Below are positions 15,625-25,516 of a DNA stretch of 64,000 nt, in pieces. Source of the DNA: Scandinavium sp036495715 (GTDB taxonomy: Bacteria > Pseudomonadota > Gammaproteobacteria > Enterobacterales > Enterobacteriaceae); NCBI GenBank assembly GCA_036495715.1, contig DASXML010000060.1:21731-85730 (forward strand), in the 5' to 3' direction. The notes under the pieces are model-generated. The model was not told the origin of the DNA, searched no databases, and was given only the letters and a program-made list of their open reading frames with translations. A program made the position numbers and the translations under genes. How positions within the stretch are numbered: position 1 is the stretch's first letter; every line of letters begins with the position of its first letter.

Positions 15625-17787
15625 TTATGCATTTTCGAGGCGCGCATAAGCCGCCACTAACCATTTGATTCCCTGGCCCTGGAACGCCACCTGTAAACGG
15701 CTGTGTTCTCCGCTTCCTTCAAGATTCACAATCGTGCCTTCGCCAAATTTCGGGTGACGTACACGCTGGCCCAGTTTGTAGCCCGTATCGTTTTCCGACA
15801 TCGGCGTGCCCATCTGCCGATGGCTTACCGGGCGACTCACGGTGGCGCGTAAGCGTACTTCTTCCACGCAGGCTTCCGGTAATTCGCCGATGAAACGAGA
15901 CGGGCGGTGATACACCTCTTTGCCATACAAGCGACGGGTTTCGGCATAGGTCAGCGTCAGCTTTTGCATCGCGCGTGTCACGCCGACATATGCCAGTCGG
16001 CGCTCTTCTTCCAGACGCCCGCCTTCATCGAGTGACATCTGGCTCGGAAACATGCCTTCTTCGACGCCGACAATAAACACTTGCGGGAACTCCAACCCTT
16101 TCGCCGAGTGCAATGTCATCAGCTGAACCGCATCTTGCCAGGTATCTGCCTGCCCTTCGCCCGCTTCCAGCGCCGCGTGGGACAAGAACGCCTGCAACGG
16201 CATCAAATCTTCTTCTTCATCGTTGTAGCTGAACTGGCGCGTCGCCGTCACCAGTTCCTCTAAGTTCTCAATACGCGTCTGGCCTTTCTCGCCTTTTTCT
16301 TGCTCATACATCATGAACAGGCCGGAATCTTTAATCACCCGGTCAGTTTGCACATGCAGCGGCATGTCGGCTGTTTCTTGTGCCAACGCGTCGATAAGCT
16401 CCATAAAACGCTGTAAGGCGCTAGCCGCACGCCCTGCGAGGGCTTTGTCTTTCAGCAGTTCACGACAGGCCTGCCACAGCGTGAGCTGACGATCGCGGGA
16501 CGCCTGACGCACCACGTCCAGTGTGCGGTCGCCGATGCCACGCGTGGGGGTGTTCACCACGCGTTCAAACGCCGCATCATCGTTACGGTTGGCAATCAGG
16601 CGCAGATACGACAGCGCATCTTTGATTTCCAGGCGTTCGAAGAAGCGCATCCCGCCATAAATACGGTACGGCATACTGACCTGGAGCAGCGCCTCTTCCA
16701 GCACACGCGACTGGGCGTTGCTGCGATAGAGAATGGCGCACTGTTCAAGCTGGCCGCCGTTGTCCTGCCAGGCTTTGATACGGCTCACGACAAACCGCGC
16801 TTCGTCCAGTTCGTTGAAGGCGCAGTAGAGTGAAATCGGTTCGCCGTCGACACCGTCGGTCCACAGCTTTTTACCCAAACGCCCGTTGTTGTTTTCAATC
16901 AGGGCGTTGGCGGCGCTCAGAATATTGTTGGTTGAGCGGTAGTTCTGCTCCAAACGGATAGTTTCCGCGCCGGGGAAATCATTCAGGAAACGCTGGATGT
17001 TTTCGACCTGCGCGCCGCGCCAGCCGTAGATCGACTGGTCATCATCGCCGACGATCATGACTTTGCCGCTGTCACCCGCCAACATGCGGATCCAGGCGTA
17101 CTGGATGTTGTTGGTATCCTGGAATTCATCGACCAGAATGTTAGTGAAACGCTCGCGGTAGTGCTGCAAGATATGCGGCTTGTTGAGCCACAGTTCGTGA
17201 GCGCGCAACAGCAGTTCGGCAAAATCCACCAGACCCGCACGGTCGCACGCTTCCTGATAAGCCTGATAAACCTTCTGCCAGGTTTGCTCCACCGGGTTGC
17301 CGAAACTTTGAATGTGATGCGGGCGCAGCCCTTCGTCTTTCTGACCGTTGATGTACCACATTGCCTGACGCGGCGGCCATTGCTTCTCGTCGAGGTTCAT
17401 CGCCTTGATCAGACGCTTCAACAGGCGCAGCTGGTCTTCGCTGTCGAGGATTTGAAAATCCTGTGGCAGATTGGCGTCCAGATGATGCGCACGCAGCAAA
17501 CGGTGCGCCAGGCCGTGGAAGGTACCGACCCACATTCCGCCTTGCGTAGTGCCCATCAGTTGACCGATACGATGGCGCATTTCTGCCGCCGCTTTGTTGG
17601 TAAACGTCACCGCCATAATGGAATACGGCGAGCAGTTTTCCACGCTCATCAGCCACGCAATACGGTGAACCAGCACGCGCGTCTTTCCGCTTCCCGCCCC
17701 TGCCAGCACCAGCATGTTAGTGCGCGACGCCGCCACGGCTTCACGCTGTTTGTCATTGAGGCTGTCGAGCAGGTAAGAAACGTCCAT
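15625..17787 (-). CDS. uvrD: DNA helicase II UvrD
   Basis: UvrD is the superfamily 1A 3'-5' helicase of nucleotide-excision and mismatch repair. From ATG 17787 (MDVSYLLDSLNDKQRE) it has 720 residues as in E. coli; an in-frame ATG two codons upstream is disfavoured. Walker A AGAGSGKT (29-36), DEFQDTNNIQY, GDDDQSIYGWRGA, and a C-terminal Tudor-like domain (GQRVRHPKFGEGTIVNLEG) occur in order. A LexA box lies 37 bp upstream, so SOS control is expected. Confidence 0.97.
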   Translation of the reverse strand: MDVSYLLDSLNDKQREAVAASRTNMLVLAGAGSGKTRVLVHRIAWLMSVENCSPYSIMAVTFTNKAAAEMRHRIGQLMGTTQGGMWVGTFHGLAHRLLRAHHLDANLPQDFQILDSEDQLRLLKRLIKAMNLDEKQWPPRQAMWYINGQKDEGLRPHHIQSFGNPVEQTWQKVYQAYQEACDRAGLVDFAELLLRAHELWLNKPHILQHYRERFTNILVDEFQDTNNIQYAWIRMLAGDSGKVMIVGDDDQSIYGWRGAQVENIQRFLNDFPGAETIRLEQNYRSTNNILSAANALIENNNGRLGKKLWTDGVDGEPISLYCAFNELDEARFVVSRIKAWQDNGGQLEQCAILYRSNAQSRVLEEALLQVSMPYRIYGGMRFFERLEIKDALSYLRLIANRNDDAAFERVVNTPTRGIGDRTLDVVRQASRDRQLTLWQACRELLKDKALAGRAASALQRFMELIDALAQETADMPLHVQTDRVIKDSGLFMMYEQEKGEKGQTRIENLEELVTATRQFSYNDEEEDLMPLQAFLSHAALEAGEGQADTWQDAVQLMTLHSAKGLEFPQVFIVGVEEGMFPSQMSLDEGGRLEEERRLAYVGVTRAMQKLTLTYAETRRLYGKEVYHRPSRFIGELPEACVEEVRLRATVSRPVSHRQMGTPMSENDTGYKLGQRVRHPKFGEGTIVNLEGSGEHSRLQVAFQGQGIKWLVAAYARLENA

Positions 17788-17823
17788 TGGCACCGCCGAA
17801 GAAAGTCGGGGTTCACAGAACCC

Positions 17824-17839
17824 CTGGGAATTTATACAG
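17824..17839. promoter_or_regulatory. LexA (SOS) box of uvrD
   Basis: CTG, ten bases (GGAATTTATA), CAG matches the LexA consensus CTG-N10-CAG, with an A/T-rich centre, 37 bp upstream of uvrD. Confidence 0.85.
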
Positions 17840-17851
17840 AGTTGCTGATGA

Positions 17852-18568
17852 TTATATCAGCGTAGTGAGGGATGCCAACCGCGAAATTTCGAGGTGAGGT
17901 AACAAGCGGCTGTCGGCAATTTGCATCAAATCGCCGTCGAGCAGATTGATCCAACAGGCCTGCATGCCACAGCGAATCGCACCAGCGACGTCGGTCGTCA
18001 AGTCATCGCCCACGTGCAGGATCTGCTCCAGCGGTACATCAAGACGTTCTGCGGCCAGATGGTACATGTCGCTAAAAGGCTTCGAGCGCCCATCGGGGCC
18101 CGCGCGCAGCACAAACTTAAAATAGTCGTTCAGGCCAAACAGTTCAGGCTGTGCGTTGCCATTGGTGATCGCCACCAGCGGCCATTTTTCGGCCAGACGT
18201 GCGAGGGTGTCGTGCGTTTCCTGCGGCACGTCTATCGCACTGCGCCATTGGGCAAAATTCGCCATCGCCGCATTCGCACCAACGGCCGCTTCTCGGGTCG
18301 ACAGCCCAGCGTTAAGCATCGCCTGTTCAACCGCACGACGCCGCCATTCGGTCACGTCGTGATAAATGTCTGGATCGGCCTGGCGCAGCGACTGGCGCAA
18401 TTGATGGAAATCGCTGTTTTCCAGCGCCTGCAACGCGGGATGATAACTGCGAACGAACGCCAGCGACTCTTTTTCCGTCCGGCGAATCACCTGCCGGTTG
18501 TCGTAAAGGGTGTCATCGAGGTCGAACGTCAGGGCCGCTATCTGGCCCAGTGGACGGTAAAAACGCAT
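17852..18568 (-). CDS. yigB: HAD phosphatase YigB (riboflavin pathway)
   Basis: YigB hydrolyses 5-amino-6-(5-phospho-D-ribitylamino)uracil, the missing phosphatase step of riboflavin synthesis, and FMN. The 238-residue protein has HAD nucleophiles D16 and D18 (FDLDDTLYD) and late GDDLTTDVAGA. It shares one base with the xerC stop, so it is the last gene of the dapF-yigA-xerC-yigB unit. Confidence 0.94.
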   Translation of the reverse strand: MRFYRPLGQIAALTFDLDDTLYDNRQVIRRTEKESLAFVRSYHPALQALENSDFHQLRQSLRQADPDIYHDVTEWRRRAVEQAMLNAGLSTREAAVGANAAMANFAQWRSAIDVPQETHDTLARLAEKWPLVAITNGNAQPELFGLNDYFKFVLRAGPDGRSKPFSDMYHLAAERLDVPLEQILHVGDDLTTDVAGAIRCGMQACWINLLDGDLMQIADSRLLPHLEISRLASLTTLI

Positions 18569-19470
18569 TATTTCCCCCGTTTTGCGCGTGGGTGTGCCTT
18601 GTCGTATACCGAGGCAAGATGTTGAAAATCAAGATGGGTGTAGATTTGGGTCGTCGAGAGATTGGCGTGACCGAGCAGTTCCTGTACGCCACGCAAATCA
18701 CCGCTGGATTCCAGCATATGCGTGGCAAAGGAGTGGCGCAGCTTATGCGGATTCACATGGCTGTTCAGCCCCTGCTTGATGCCCCACTCCGCGAAACGTT
18801 TTTGAACGTTGCGCGCCGAAATACGATTGCCGAGCTTCGACAGGAACAGCGCATTTTCCTCGCTGCCAAACAGCCCGCGCAGATCAAGCCAGTGCTCAAT
18901 CCACTGCACGGCGTTTCGGCCAATCGGCAAGCGTCGTTCTTTGCTGCCTTTACCCATCACCCACACTTCACCGGATTCGAGATCGAGATGTTTAATGTCG
19001 AGGTTCACCAGCTCCGACAGACGCAAACCCGCGCCGTACATCACTTCCAGCATCGCCCTGTCGCGCACTGCCAGGGGATCGTTGAGATCAATATCCAACA
19101 GTCGGTTAACATCATCGACGTCAATATTCTTCGGCAGATGCCGCGGGGCTTTCGGCGCAGAAACCGCTTTCGCCGGATTAGCCTGTAATTCGCCCTGGCT
19201 CACCAGCCAGTCGAAAAAACTGCGCAGAGCCGACAGACGCAGCGCGAGACTTGCCGGGCCTAGCCCTTTACGGCGGCTGCGGACGGCGAAATTGCGCACC
19301 ACCGCAGCGTCACATTGTTGCCAGCTTTTCACGCCGCTTTCGTCGGCTAAAGCAATGATGGCATCAAGCTGACGCTGATAGTTGAGCAAAGTGATGGGGC
19401 TAAGCTGGCGTTCAACGCCGAGATAGCGCAGGAAGCGTTCGGTGGGCGCGGCAAGCGGTGACGAGGTCAT
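18568..19470 (-). CDS. xerC: Site-specific tyrosine recombinase XerC
   Basis: XerC with XerD resolves chromosome dimers at dif with FtsK. From ATG 19470 it has 300 residues (E. coli 298). With a +2 offset to E. coli the catalytic residues are Arg150, Lys174, His242, Arg245, His268 and nucleophile Tyr277 (HANLSTTQIYTHLD). The N-terminal SAM-like core-binding domain precedes the catalytic domain. Its ATG overlaps the yigA stop (ATGA), indicating translational coupling. Confidence 0.97.
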   Translation of the reverse strand: MTSSPLAAPTERFLRYLGVERQLSPITLLNYQRQLDAIIALADESGVKSWQQCDAAVVRNFAVRSRRKGLGPASLALRLSALRSFFDWLVSQGELQANPAKAVSAPKAPRHLPKNIDVDDVNRLLDIDLNDPLAVRDRAMLEVMYGAGLRLSELVNLDIKHLDLESGEVWVMGKGSKERRLPIGRNAVQWIEHWLDLRGLFGSEENALFLSKLGNRISARNVQKRFAEWGIKQGLNSHVNPHKLRHSFATHMLESSGDLRGVQELLGHANLSTTQIYTHLDFQHLASVYDKAHPRAKRGK

Positions 19471-20174
19471 ACGCGCTCGACCCAACGCTCCAACAAACCG
19501 GGCAGCATCAGGGAGATTTCCTGCAACAGGTGTGTGCCCTGACCGGCCTGATAATGATGCGGATCGCGACTGCTGAACAGCACCACGCCGAGAGAGCCGT
19601 CACTGCCAAGCATCGACATCGCCACCGAACCAATCGCTTTGGCATCGGGCATCATCACCAGCAGTTCGGGACCGTTCAGGGAACCGAGAAAATGCGGCTC
19701 CTGACCCAAACGCTGAATGCGGATCGGTTCGAATGCCTGACGCGAGAGCGCCAGTTGGGTGAATTTAGACGGCGCACCAATGTGCCAGCGATCGGCGAAC
19801 AGACGCACAGTGGCCCCTGCAAGGCCCAGATCGCGCGCCCAACGGTGAAAGCGATTAAGCATGTCATCCAGGCTTTCCGCCGCCGCCAGCCGCGTTTGCA
19901 GGTGCAGCAGACGATAGAACAGGCTTTCGTTCGCCGTCGCCTGCTCCACCAGCATCGTCATGTTCTCTTCCAGCGCGTTAATGTGATTTCTCGCTCGCGC
20001 CATGTGCCATTCGACTAACGACACCGTACCGCGAACAGGATGCGGCACGCGCATCTGTTCCACCGCCGGAGCGTTACGAATAAAGAACTCAGGATGTTGC
20101 AGCAGATAGTCGACTACCGCCCGATCGTCGAGCGTGTTGAGTTCTGCCTGCTGTTCTTCCCCGATGGGTTTCAT
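19467..20174 (-). CDS. yigA: DUF484 (GAF-like) protein YigA
   Basis: A 235-residue DUF484 protein, conserved between dapF and xerC. An alpha-helical N-terminus (YLLQHPEFFIRNAP) is followed by a coiled region and a GAF-like domain. No enzymatic motif is visible and the function is unknown. Four-base ATGA overlaps link it to dapF upstream and xerC downstream. Confidence 0.9.
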   Translation of the reverse strand: MKPIGEEQQAELNTLDDRAVVDYLLQHPEFFIRNAPAVEQMRVPHPVRGTVSLVEWHMARARNHINALEENMTMLVEQATANESLFYRLLHLQTRLAAAESLDDMLNRFHRWARDLGLAGATVRLFADRWHIGAPSKFTQLALSRQAFEPIRIQRLGQEPHFLGSLNGPELLVMMPDAKAIGSVAMSMLGSDGSLGVVLFSSRDPHHYQAGQGTHLLQEISLMLPGLLERWVERV

Positions 20175-20995
20175 AAATGAATAAATCCGTCGTAGACGTG
20201 TGCCGCCGGGCCCGTCATAAACAGCGGCTGGCCCGGTCCTTTCCAGGCGATATCCAACCGCCCGCCTGGCAATTCGACGCGTACCTCTTCGGCCAGCAAA
20301 CCCTGCTGAATACCGACGGCAACCGCCGCACAGGCACCGCTCCCGCAGGCCTGGGTCTCACCCGCGCCGCGCTCAAAAACGCGCAAACGGATGTGGTCAT
20401 TTTTCACCACCTGCATAAACCCGATATTGGCACGCTCAGGAAAACGCTCGTGGCTTTCCAGAACGGGTCCTAATGTTTCCACCGGGGCGGTATCAACATC
20501 ATCGACCTGAATGACGCAATGCGGGTTCCCCATTGAGACAACGCCGCACATTATGGTTTGCTCGGCGGCCCGCATAATATAGGTCTTTTCCGCTTTGTTC
20601 GCGCGAAACGGCACCTGCGAAGGCTCGAAGTTGGGTTCACCCATATTCACCCGCACCAACTCGTCATCCGTTACGGTTAATACCATACGGCCATTGGCGG
20701 TGCTGACGCGGATATCACGTTTATTGGTCAGGCCTTTGATTCGCACGAAGCGTGCAAAGCAGCGCGCGCCGTTGCCGCACTGGGACACTTCGCTGCCGTC
20801 GGCGTTAAAAATACGGTAGTGGAAATCGAGATCGGGGTCGTACGGGGGTTCTACCACCAACAGCTGGTCGAAGCCCACACCGTGATGCCGATCGGCCAGG
20901 CGGCGGATCAGCTCCGGAGAAAAGAACACATTCTGCGTTACCGCATCGACGACCATGAAATCATTACCAAGGCCGTGCATTTTAGAGAACTGCAT
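20171..20995 (-). CDS. dapF: Diaminopimelate epimerase DapF
   Basis: DapF converts LL- to meso-diaminopimelate for lysine and peptidoglycan synthesis. From the second of two adjacent ATGs (20995, MQFSKMHGLGNDF) it has 274 residues as in E. coli; GGAG is six bases before it and three before the first ATG. The two catalytic cysteines lie in SQCGNGARC and ETQACGSGACA. First gene of dapF-yigA-xerC-yigB; lptM lies 36 bp upstream in the same direction. Confidence 0.97.
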   Translation of the reverse strand: MQFSKMHGLGNDFMVVDAVTQNVFFSPELIRRLADRHHGVGFDQLLVVEPPYDPDLDFHYRIFNADGSEVSQCGNGARCFARFVRIKGLTNKRDIRVSTANGRMVLTVTDDELVRVNMGEPNFEPSQVPFRANKAEKTYIMRAAEQTIMCGVVSMGNPHCVIQVDDVDTAPVETLGPVLESHERFPERANIGFMQVVKNDHIRLRVFERGAGETQACGSGACAAVAVGIQQGLLAEEVRVELPGGRLDIAWKGPGQPLFMTGPAAHVYDGFIHL

Positions 20996-21031
20996 CATTT
21001 ACTCCATCCACGCAGAAACAACGGCTTCTTG

Positions 21032-21235
21032 TTAATTGTTAACCTGGGTTGGGCCACCGTTGTCGCCACGATCGTTGCGCGTCGGTTCAGTGGTCTGAGT
21101 CCCCGGATCCACCGGTTGGGTCGGCGGCGCCGCGGTTTTATCTGCCGGCGGAAAATAGAGCGGTCCCTTCAGGCCACAACCCGACAGAGTGAATAATGCA
21201 GCCAAAAGGACCAGCGGTCGAAAAAGGTTCTTCAT
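21032..21235 (-). CDS. lptM: LPS-translocon-associated lipoprotein LptM (YifL)
   Basis: A 67-residue outer-membrane lipoprotein. The signal sequence MKNLFRPLVLLAALFTLSGC ends in a lipobox with Cys20, followed by the conserved GLKGPLYFPPADK. In E. coli LptM binds LptD and assists its disulfide maturation. Length equals E. coli. A longer in-frame reading (to 21394) lacks a signal peptide at its start and overlaps cyaY, so it is not used. Confidence 0.95.
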   Translation of the reverse strand: MKNLFRPLVLLAALFTLSGCGLKGPLYFPPADKTAAPPTQPVDPGTQTTEPTRNDRGDNGGPTQVNN

Positions 21236-21373
21236 TCTTATAGTGCCTGTGGTTGATGCTTTCTGTTTTCTATCATCGCAGGAGAAGATGTAAAAGCAAG
21301 CGTTTAGCGCCTGACTGCAACGGGAATTGTTTCGCGTTATACTGCCGCCATCACCTGAAAATGAGAAACAACA

Positions 21374-21694
21374 ATGAACGACAGTGAATTTCACCGCCTT
21401 GCAGACCAGTTGTGGATGACCATCGAAGAACGCCTTGACGACTGGGATGGCGACAGTGATATCGATTGTGAGATTAACGGCGGCGTACTGACGTTAAGCT
21501 TCGAGAACGGCAGCAAAATCATCATTAACCGCCAGGAGCCGTTGCATCAGGTGTGGTTAGCGACCAAACAAGGTGGCTATCATTTCGATTTAAAAGACGA
21601 TGTGTGGGTGTGCGATCGCAGCGGTGAAGCTTTCTGGGATTTGCTGGAGCAAGCGGCCACGCAGCAAGCGGGCGAAGCCGTCAGTTTCCGTTAA
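21374..21694 (+). CDS. cyaY: Frataxin-like protein CyaY
   Basis: CyaY binds iron and modulates IscS in Fe-S cluster assembly. The 106-residue protein has the acidic first helix (FHRLADQLWMTIEERLDDWD) and the strand signature QIWLATKQGG-like segment HQVWLATKQGGYHFD. Its TAA stop shares three bases with the convergent cyaA stop. Confidence 0.96.
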   Translation: MNDSEFHRLADQLWMTIEERLDDWDGDSDIDCEINGGVLTLSFENGSKIIINRQEPLHQVWLATKQGGYHFDLKDDVWVCDRSGEAFWDLLEQAATQQAGEAVSFR

Positions 21695-24237
21695 GAAAAA
21701 TACTGCTGTAACAGCGGAGTCGTTGCGTCCTGGTTGGCAGGCGCGACGGCTGCTATCGCCTGCGTGCGGAACGGGATCACCTGAGCGCGGTTATCGACTT
21801 TTACAATCTGGTAGAACTGCGGCAGGTTGAAGTTGATAAAGCTTGAACCGTAGGTAAAGCGGTCATGCGAGGACGAGTAGAACCGGCTGACGTCGCGCAC
21901 CAGTTCCTCTTTGCTGCCTTCGCAGTGGTGATAAACCTCTGCCCGGTTGCTCTCATCCAGAATGTAAATATTGAAACCGTTGTCTTCGCTGCTGTCTTCA
22001 AAGAAGAACTGAATAATCCCTTCGCTGGCAAAGCCGTCGACCACCGGTGGCAATCTCACCTGGTTGGTTTCAACCTTAACCGACAGACCATGCAGTTTGT
22101 TATGGGAAATCGCACCATAAAACTCGATGGCGTTTTCCAGTTTCTGCACAGACACATTCAAACGTTCGAAGAACAGTCCCCAGGTTTGCCCCGCCACACG
22201 CAGCGCCTTGAAGCGCCCCGTTTCCTGACGCGTACTGGAAAGACGCAGTTCAATGCATTCAGAAACCAACTGCTGAACGCGCGTACGGATTAAGCCACGC
22301 AGATGCTGGCTATAGCAGAATACTTCCACACTATCCGGCGGGGCCGCATCCTGATGCATTTTGCCCAGAATGGTTTTCAGCGCTTCGATCATCGCCTGCT
22401 CGCCGTTGAAATGCAGCGTACGCACTTCATTCCACGAGTTGCGGTACAGCAGATCGACGCTACCTATCAGGCAGTTTTGCTCTTCACCAAAGCTGAACAC
22501 ATCCAGCTTACGGAAATCGAAATGAACCACCTGATTACGGAACGCCGCGGTCGGGTCATATTCGAGATTGACGATGATCGCCAGATGGCGAATTTCGCAC
22601 GGGCTGTACAGCGCTTTTGGCGTTGGTGCAGGTAAGCGTAACGGGAAGTGGTGCGAAACATCTGCCACCATTTCCTGCAATTTTGCCAGGTCGGCAATGC
22701 CGTTGCCCTTAATAAACAGGCGGGTGCGTGAGGTCAGCAGGCCGTTAAACCAGGCCCATGCCACCAGCTTATTAAGATAACGGTTATATTCGAGCGGTTG
22801 ATGACTGACGATCGATTCCATGTTTGGCGCGCGGTTGTAGAGATACCAGCCCGTACGGTTGGCACGGCCCGGCGGCACATGGATAAAGGTCAGGTTTGGC
22901 TCGGAAAGATCCGGGGAAATTTGCGGGTTCACCAACGTGACTTTGCCCGGCAGTGCTTCAAATGCCGCATACAGTTTACGCGTCAGAACGCCGATATCCT
23001 GTGGGCTTGCAGAAACACTGAGATTATTACGGCGCGCGAAGCGAATCAGATTGCGGTAGCTCTGCATCATCGCATCGAGCAATTCGTTGTGCGCATCGCG
23101 CACTTCGTCAATCTTCCAGTTGGCGCGGTTATCCAGCATTGCCAGACGTTCTTCGCTCCAGCCCCAGTCTTTTACTAACTGGCCAATCACTTCACGGCGC
23201 CAGCCCACACAGGCGCGTTCGCGGCTGAGTTTCTCGCAGACTTTTAAGTAGAAACAGCGACGCACCAGATCCAAACGGGTGGTGTCATCAATGGCTTGCA
23301 GATAGGTCGTCACACGCTCAAGCATCATGCAGTACGGGTCGAGACCGAATGAAACGATCTCGCCGTCGTGCAGGCGCTGTTTAATGTCTTTTGCCAACAG
23401 ACGGCTGTTCGGGTATTCCCAGGAATAAGCTTCGAGCAGCAGGGTTTTCAGTACCGCTTTGTACGGCGAGTCGATGCTCTTATACAGCTGCCACAGGCTG
23501 GCACCGAAATATTCCTCAGCAGAGAGTGAACTCATGCCGCCGAGATCCAGCCATTCGTTTGGCGTCAGCACGCCCTGTGAGTAGAGCTTCATGACATAGT
23601 CGTCGTAATGCTCTTCTTCTTCGCATGGCACCATATTCCACAGAATACGTTTCCCCGCGAGACGCACGGCAGTGCGATAAAATTCGTCGAGCAGCAAGAT
23701 GTGCTGCGTTGAGCCGCAATCTTCACCGCCGAGGCTGCCGCTTTCATTATGACGGAAACGGTTTTCGTCGATCAGGAAGAAGCTGACTTCGACACCCAGC
23801 GACGCGGCCCAGCTTTCAAGCAGGCTGCATTTACGCTGCAACAGCTGGCGTTCTTCATTATCAAGCCAGGCCTGATGGCAGACCCAAATATCGAGATCGG
23901 AAGAACAGCTTTGCCCAACGGAGGAAGTGCTCCCCATTGAATAAACGCCGGTGATCGGCAGTTCACCTTTGACAGTTGTTTGCGGCGGCATGCCGCGGTG
24001 CAGTTCAAGCTCATCAAGGTAGTGGCGTTGGGTTTCATCAGGCGTGTAGAGGCAAATGCCTTTGGGTACATTACCGTCAAGGTAACCCGGCATCAGCGGA
24101 TGATGGTAGTGAAGCAATGTCGGCAGAAGACTATAGACCTGCTGAAAAGCTGGCCCCATGGCAGCAAGCGCGCGATCCACGCGCAATTGATTAATGGCAT
24201 CCAGTCTCTGTTTCAGTGTCTCAATATAGAGGTACAA
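21691..24237 (-). CDS. cyaA: Class I adenylate cyclase CyaA
   Basis: CyaA makes cAMP from ATP and is activated by phosphorylated enzyme IIA-Glc. It has 848 residues as in E. coli. The N-terminal catalytic domain carries the nucleotidyltransferase motif GSTSSVGQS (102-110) with D114 and D116 (SDLDIWVC); the C-terminal half is the glucose-responsive region. The start is TTG at 24237 (MYLYIETLKQRL) with a weak AGGCGA site; E. coli cyaA also uses TTG, limiting translation. A CRP site lies upstream for feedback. Confidence 0.97.
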   Translation of the reverse strand: MYLYIETLKQRLDAINQLRVDRALAAMGPAFQQVYSLLPTLLHYHHPLMPGYLDGNVPKGICLYTPDETQRHYLDELELHRGMPPQTTVKGELPITGVYSMGSTSSVGQSCSSDLDIWVCHQAWLDNEERQLLQRKCSLLESWAASLGVEVSFFLIDENRFRHNESGSLGGEDCGSTQHILLLDEFYRTAVRLAGKRILWNMVPCEEEEHYDDYVMKLYSQGVLTPNEWLDLGGMSSLSAEEYFGASLWQLYKSIDSPYKAVLKTLLLEAYSWEYPNSRLLAKDIKQRLHDGEIVSFGLDPYCMMLERVTTYLQAIDDTTRLDLVRRCFYLKVCEKLSRERACVGWRREVIGQLVKDWGWSEERLAMLDNRANWKIDEVRDAHNELLDAMMQSYRNLIRFARRNNLSVSASPQDIGVLTRKLYAAFEALPGKVTLVNPQISPDLSEPNLTFIHVPPGRANRTGWYLYNRAPNMESIVSHQPLEYNRYLNKLVAWAWFNGLLTSRTRLFIKGNGIADLAKLQEMVADVSHHFPLRLPAPTPKALYSPCEIRHLAIIVNLEYDPTAAFRNQVVHFDFRKLDVFSFGEEQNCLIGSVDLLYRNSWNEVRTLHFNGEQAMIEALKTILGKMHQDAAPPDSVEVFCYSQHLRGLIRTRVQQLVSECIELRLSSTRQETGRFKALRVAGQTWGLFFERLNVSVQKLENAIEFYGAISHNKLHGLSVKVETNQVRLPPVVDGFASEGIIQFFFEDSSEDNGFNIYILDESNRAEVYHHCEGSKEELVRDVSRFYSSSHDRFTYGSSFINFNLPQFYQIVKVDNRAQVIPFRTQAIAAVAPANQDATTPLLQQYFS

Positions 24238-24574
24238 GACATATCGCCTGATGTTAAAACCTGGCGTATCGCTAAGGCGGTGAACTGCAAGAGATACGGA
24301 GGCTTTTAGAATTTCAACAAGAACCGCTACCGTCTGTCGCCATGATGGTATGGGTGCGGGCTAACAAACGGTTTAAAACGTGATCAATCTAACACCTTGC
24401 CGATTGACCGTAAAGAAAGTTGCGCTACTAACAAGTTTAGCATCAATTAACAACTGTAAATTCTTCAACACGCCAGCGCATCCCTTTTTGATCATTTTCG
24501 GAAAAACTCGAAAACTAACATCCTTATAGCAACAATGTTAGGATGACTAGCGGACGATAACGACGGTAACAAGC
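24238..24574. other. cyaA-hemC divergent control region
   Basis: A 337-bp gap containing promoters for two divergent transcripts and the CRP site at 24379-24394. AT-rich sequence at 24430-24540 precedes hemC. I see no further gene. Confidence 0.5.
24379..24394. promoter_or_regulatory. CRP-cAMP site of the cyaA promoter
   Basis: On the minus strand TGTTA, six bases, TCACG matches the CRP consensus TGTGA-N6-TCACA at 8 of 10 positions, 142 bp upstream of cyaA. It corresponds to the E. coli cyaA P2 site through which CRP represses cyaA. Confidence 0.7.
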
Positions 24575-25516
24575 ATGTTAGACAAAGTTTTAAGAATTGC
24601 CACACGCCAAAGTCCCCTCGCACTTTGGCAGGCACATTATGTGAAAGACGCGCTGATGGCTTGCCATCCCGGGCTACAGGTAGAGCTGGTCCCGATGGTC
24701 ACGCGCGGCGATGTGATCCTGGATACGCCGCTGGCGAAAGTGGGCGGAAAAGGGTTATTTGTCAAAGAGCTGGAACTCGCGTTGCTTGAAAACCGCGCCG
24801 ATATCGCCGTGCATTCGATGAAAGATGTTCCGGTGGAGTTTCCAGAAGGACTCGGCCTGACAACCATTTGCGAACGTGAAGATCCGCGCGATGCGTTTGT
24901 CTCCAACCATTTTGATTCCATCGACGCATTGCCAAAAGGCAGCGTGGTTGGCACGTCAAGTTTACGTCGCCAGTGCCAACTGGCCGCCGACCGCCCGGAC
25001 CTGGTGATTCGCTCGCTGCGCGGTAACGTAGGGACTCGCCTTGGCAAGCTCGATAACGGCGATTACGATGCGATTATTCTGGCCGTGGCCGGGCTAAAAC
25101 GTCTGGGCCTGGAAGACAGAGTTCGCCAGGCGCTATCGCCAGAGCAATCTCTGCCAGCCGTGGGTCAGGGAGCCGTGGGCATTGAGTGTCGTCTCGACGA
25201 CGAACAGACGCATGCGTTGCTCGCACCGCTGAATCATGCCGATACCGCCGTGCGCGTCTGCGCTGAACGTGCAATGAATACTCGCCTCGAAGGAGGCTGT
25301 CAGGTGCCGATTGGCAGCTATGCTGAATTAACCAACGGTGAAATCTGGTTACGTGCGTTAGTTGGCGCACCGGATGGCAGTCAGATGGTTCGCGGTGAGC
25401 GTCGCGGCCCGGCTGACGACGCCGAAAAACTCGGCATTTCACTGGCAGAAGAGTTATTGAATAACGGCGCCCGCGACATTCTCGCAGACGTGTATAACGG
25501 AGAAGCCCCTGAATGA
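24575..25516 (+). CDS. hemC: Porphobilinogen deaminase HemC
   Basis: HemC polymerises four porphobilinogens to hydroxymethylbilane. The 313-residue protein has catalytic Asp84 (HSMKDVP) and Cys242 (LEGGCQVP), the attachment site of the dipyrromethane cofactor, at E. coli numbering. First gene of hemCDXY; its stop overlaps the hemD start (ATGA). Confidence 0.97.
   Translation: MLDKVLRIATRQSPLALWQAHYVKDALMACHPGLQVELVPMVTRGDVILDTPLAKVGGKGLFVKELELALLENRADIAVHSMKDVPVEFPEGLGLTTICEREDPRDAFVSNHFDSIDALPKGSVVGTSSLRRQCQLAADRPDLVIRSLRGNVGTRLGKLDNGDYDAIILAVAGLKRLGLEDRVRQALSPEQSLPAVGQGAVGIECRLDDEQTHALLAPLNHADTAVRVCAERAMNTRLEGGCQVPIGSYAELTNGEIWLRALVGAPDGSQMVRGERRGPADDAEKLGISLAEELLNNGARDILADVYNGEAPE

Noticed and set aside
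15411..15668. 85-codon + strand ORF between corA and uvrD
   Set aside because: It overlaps the end of uvrD antisense and has no family features.
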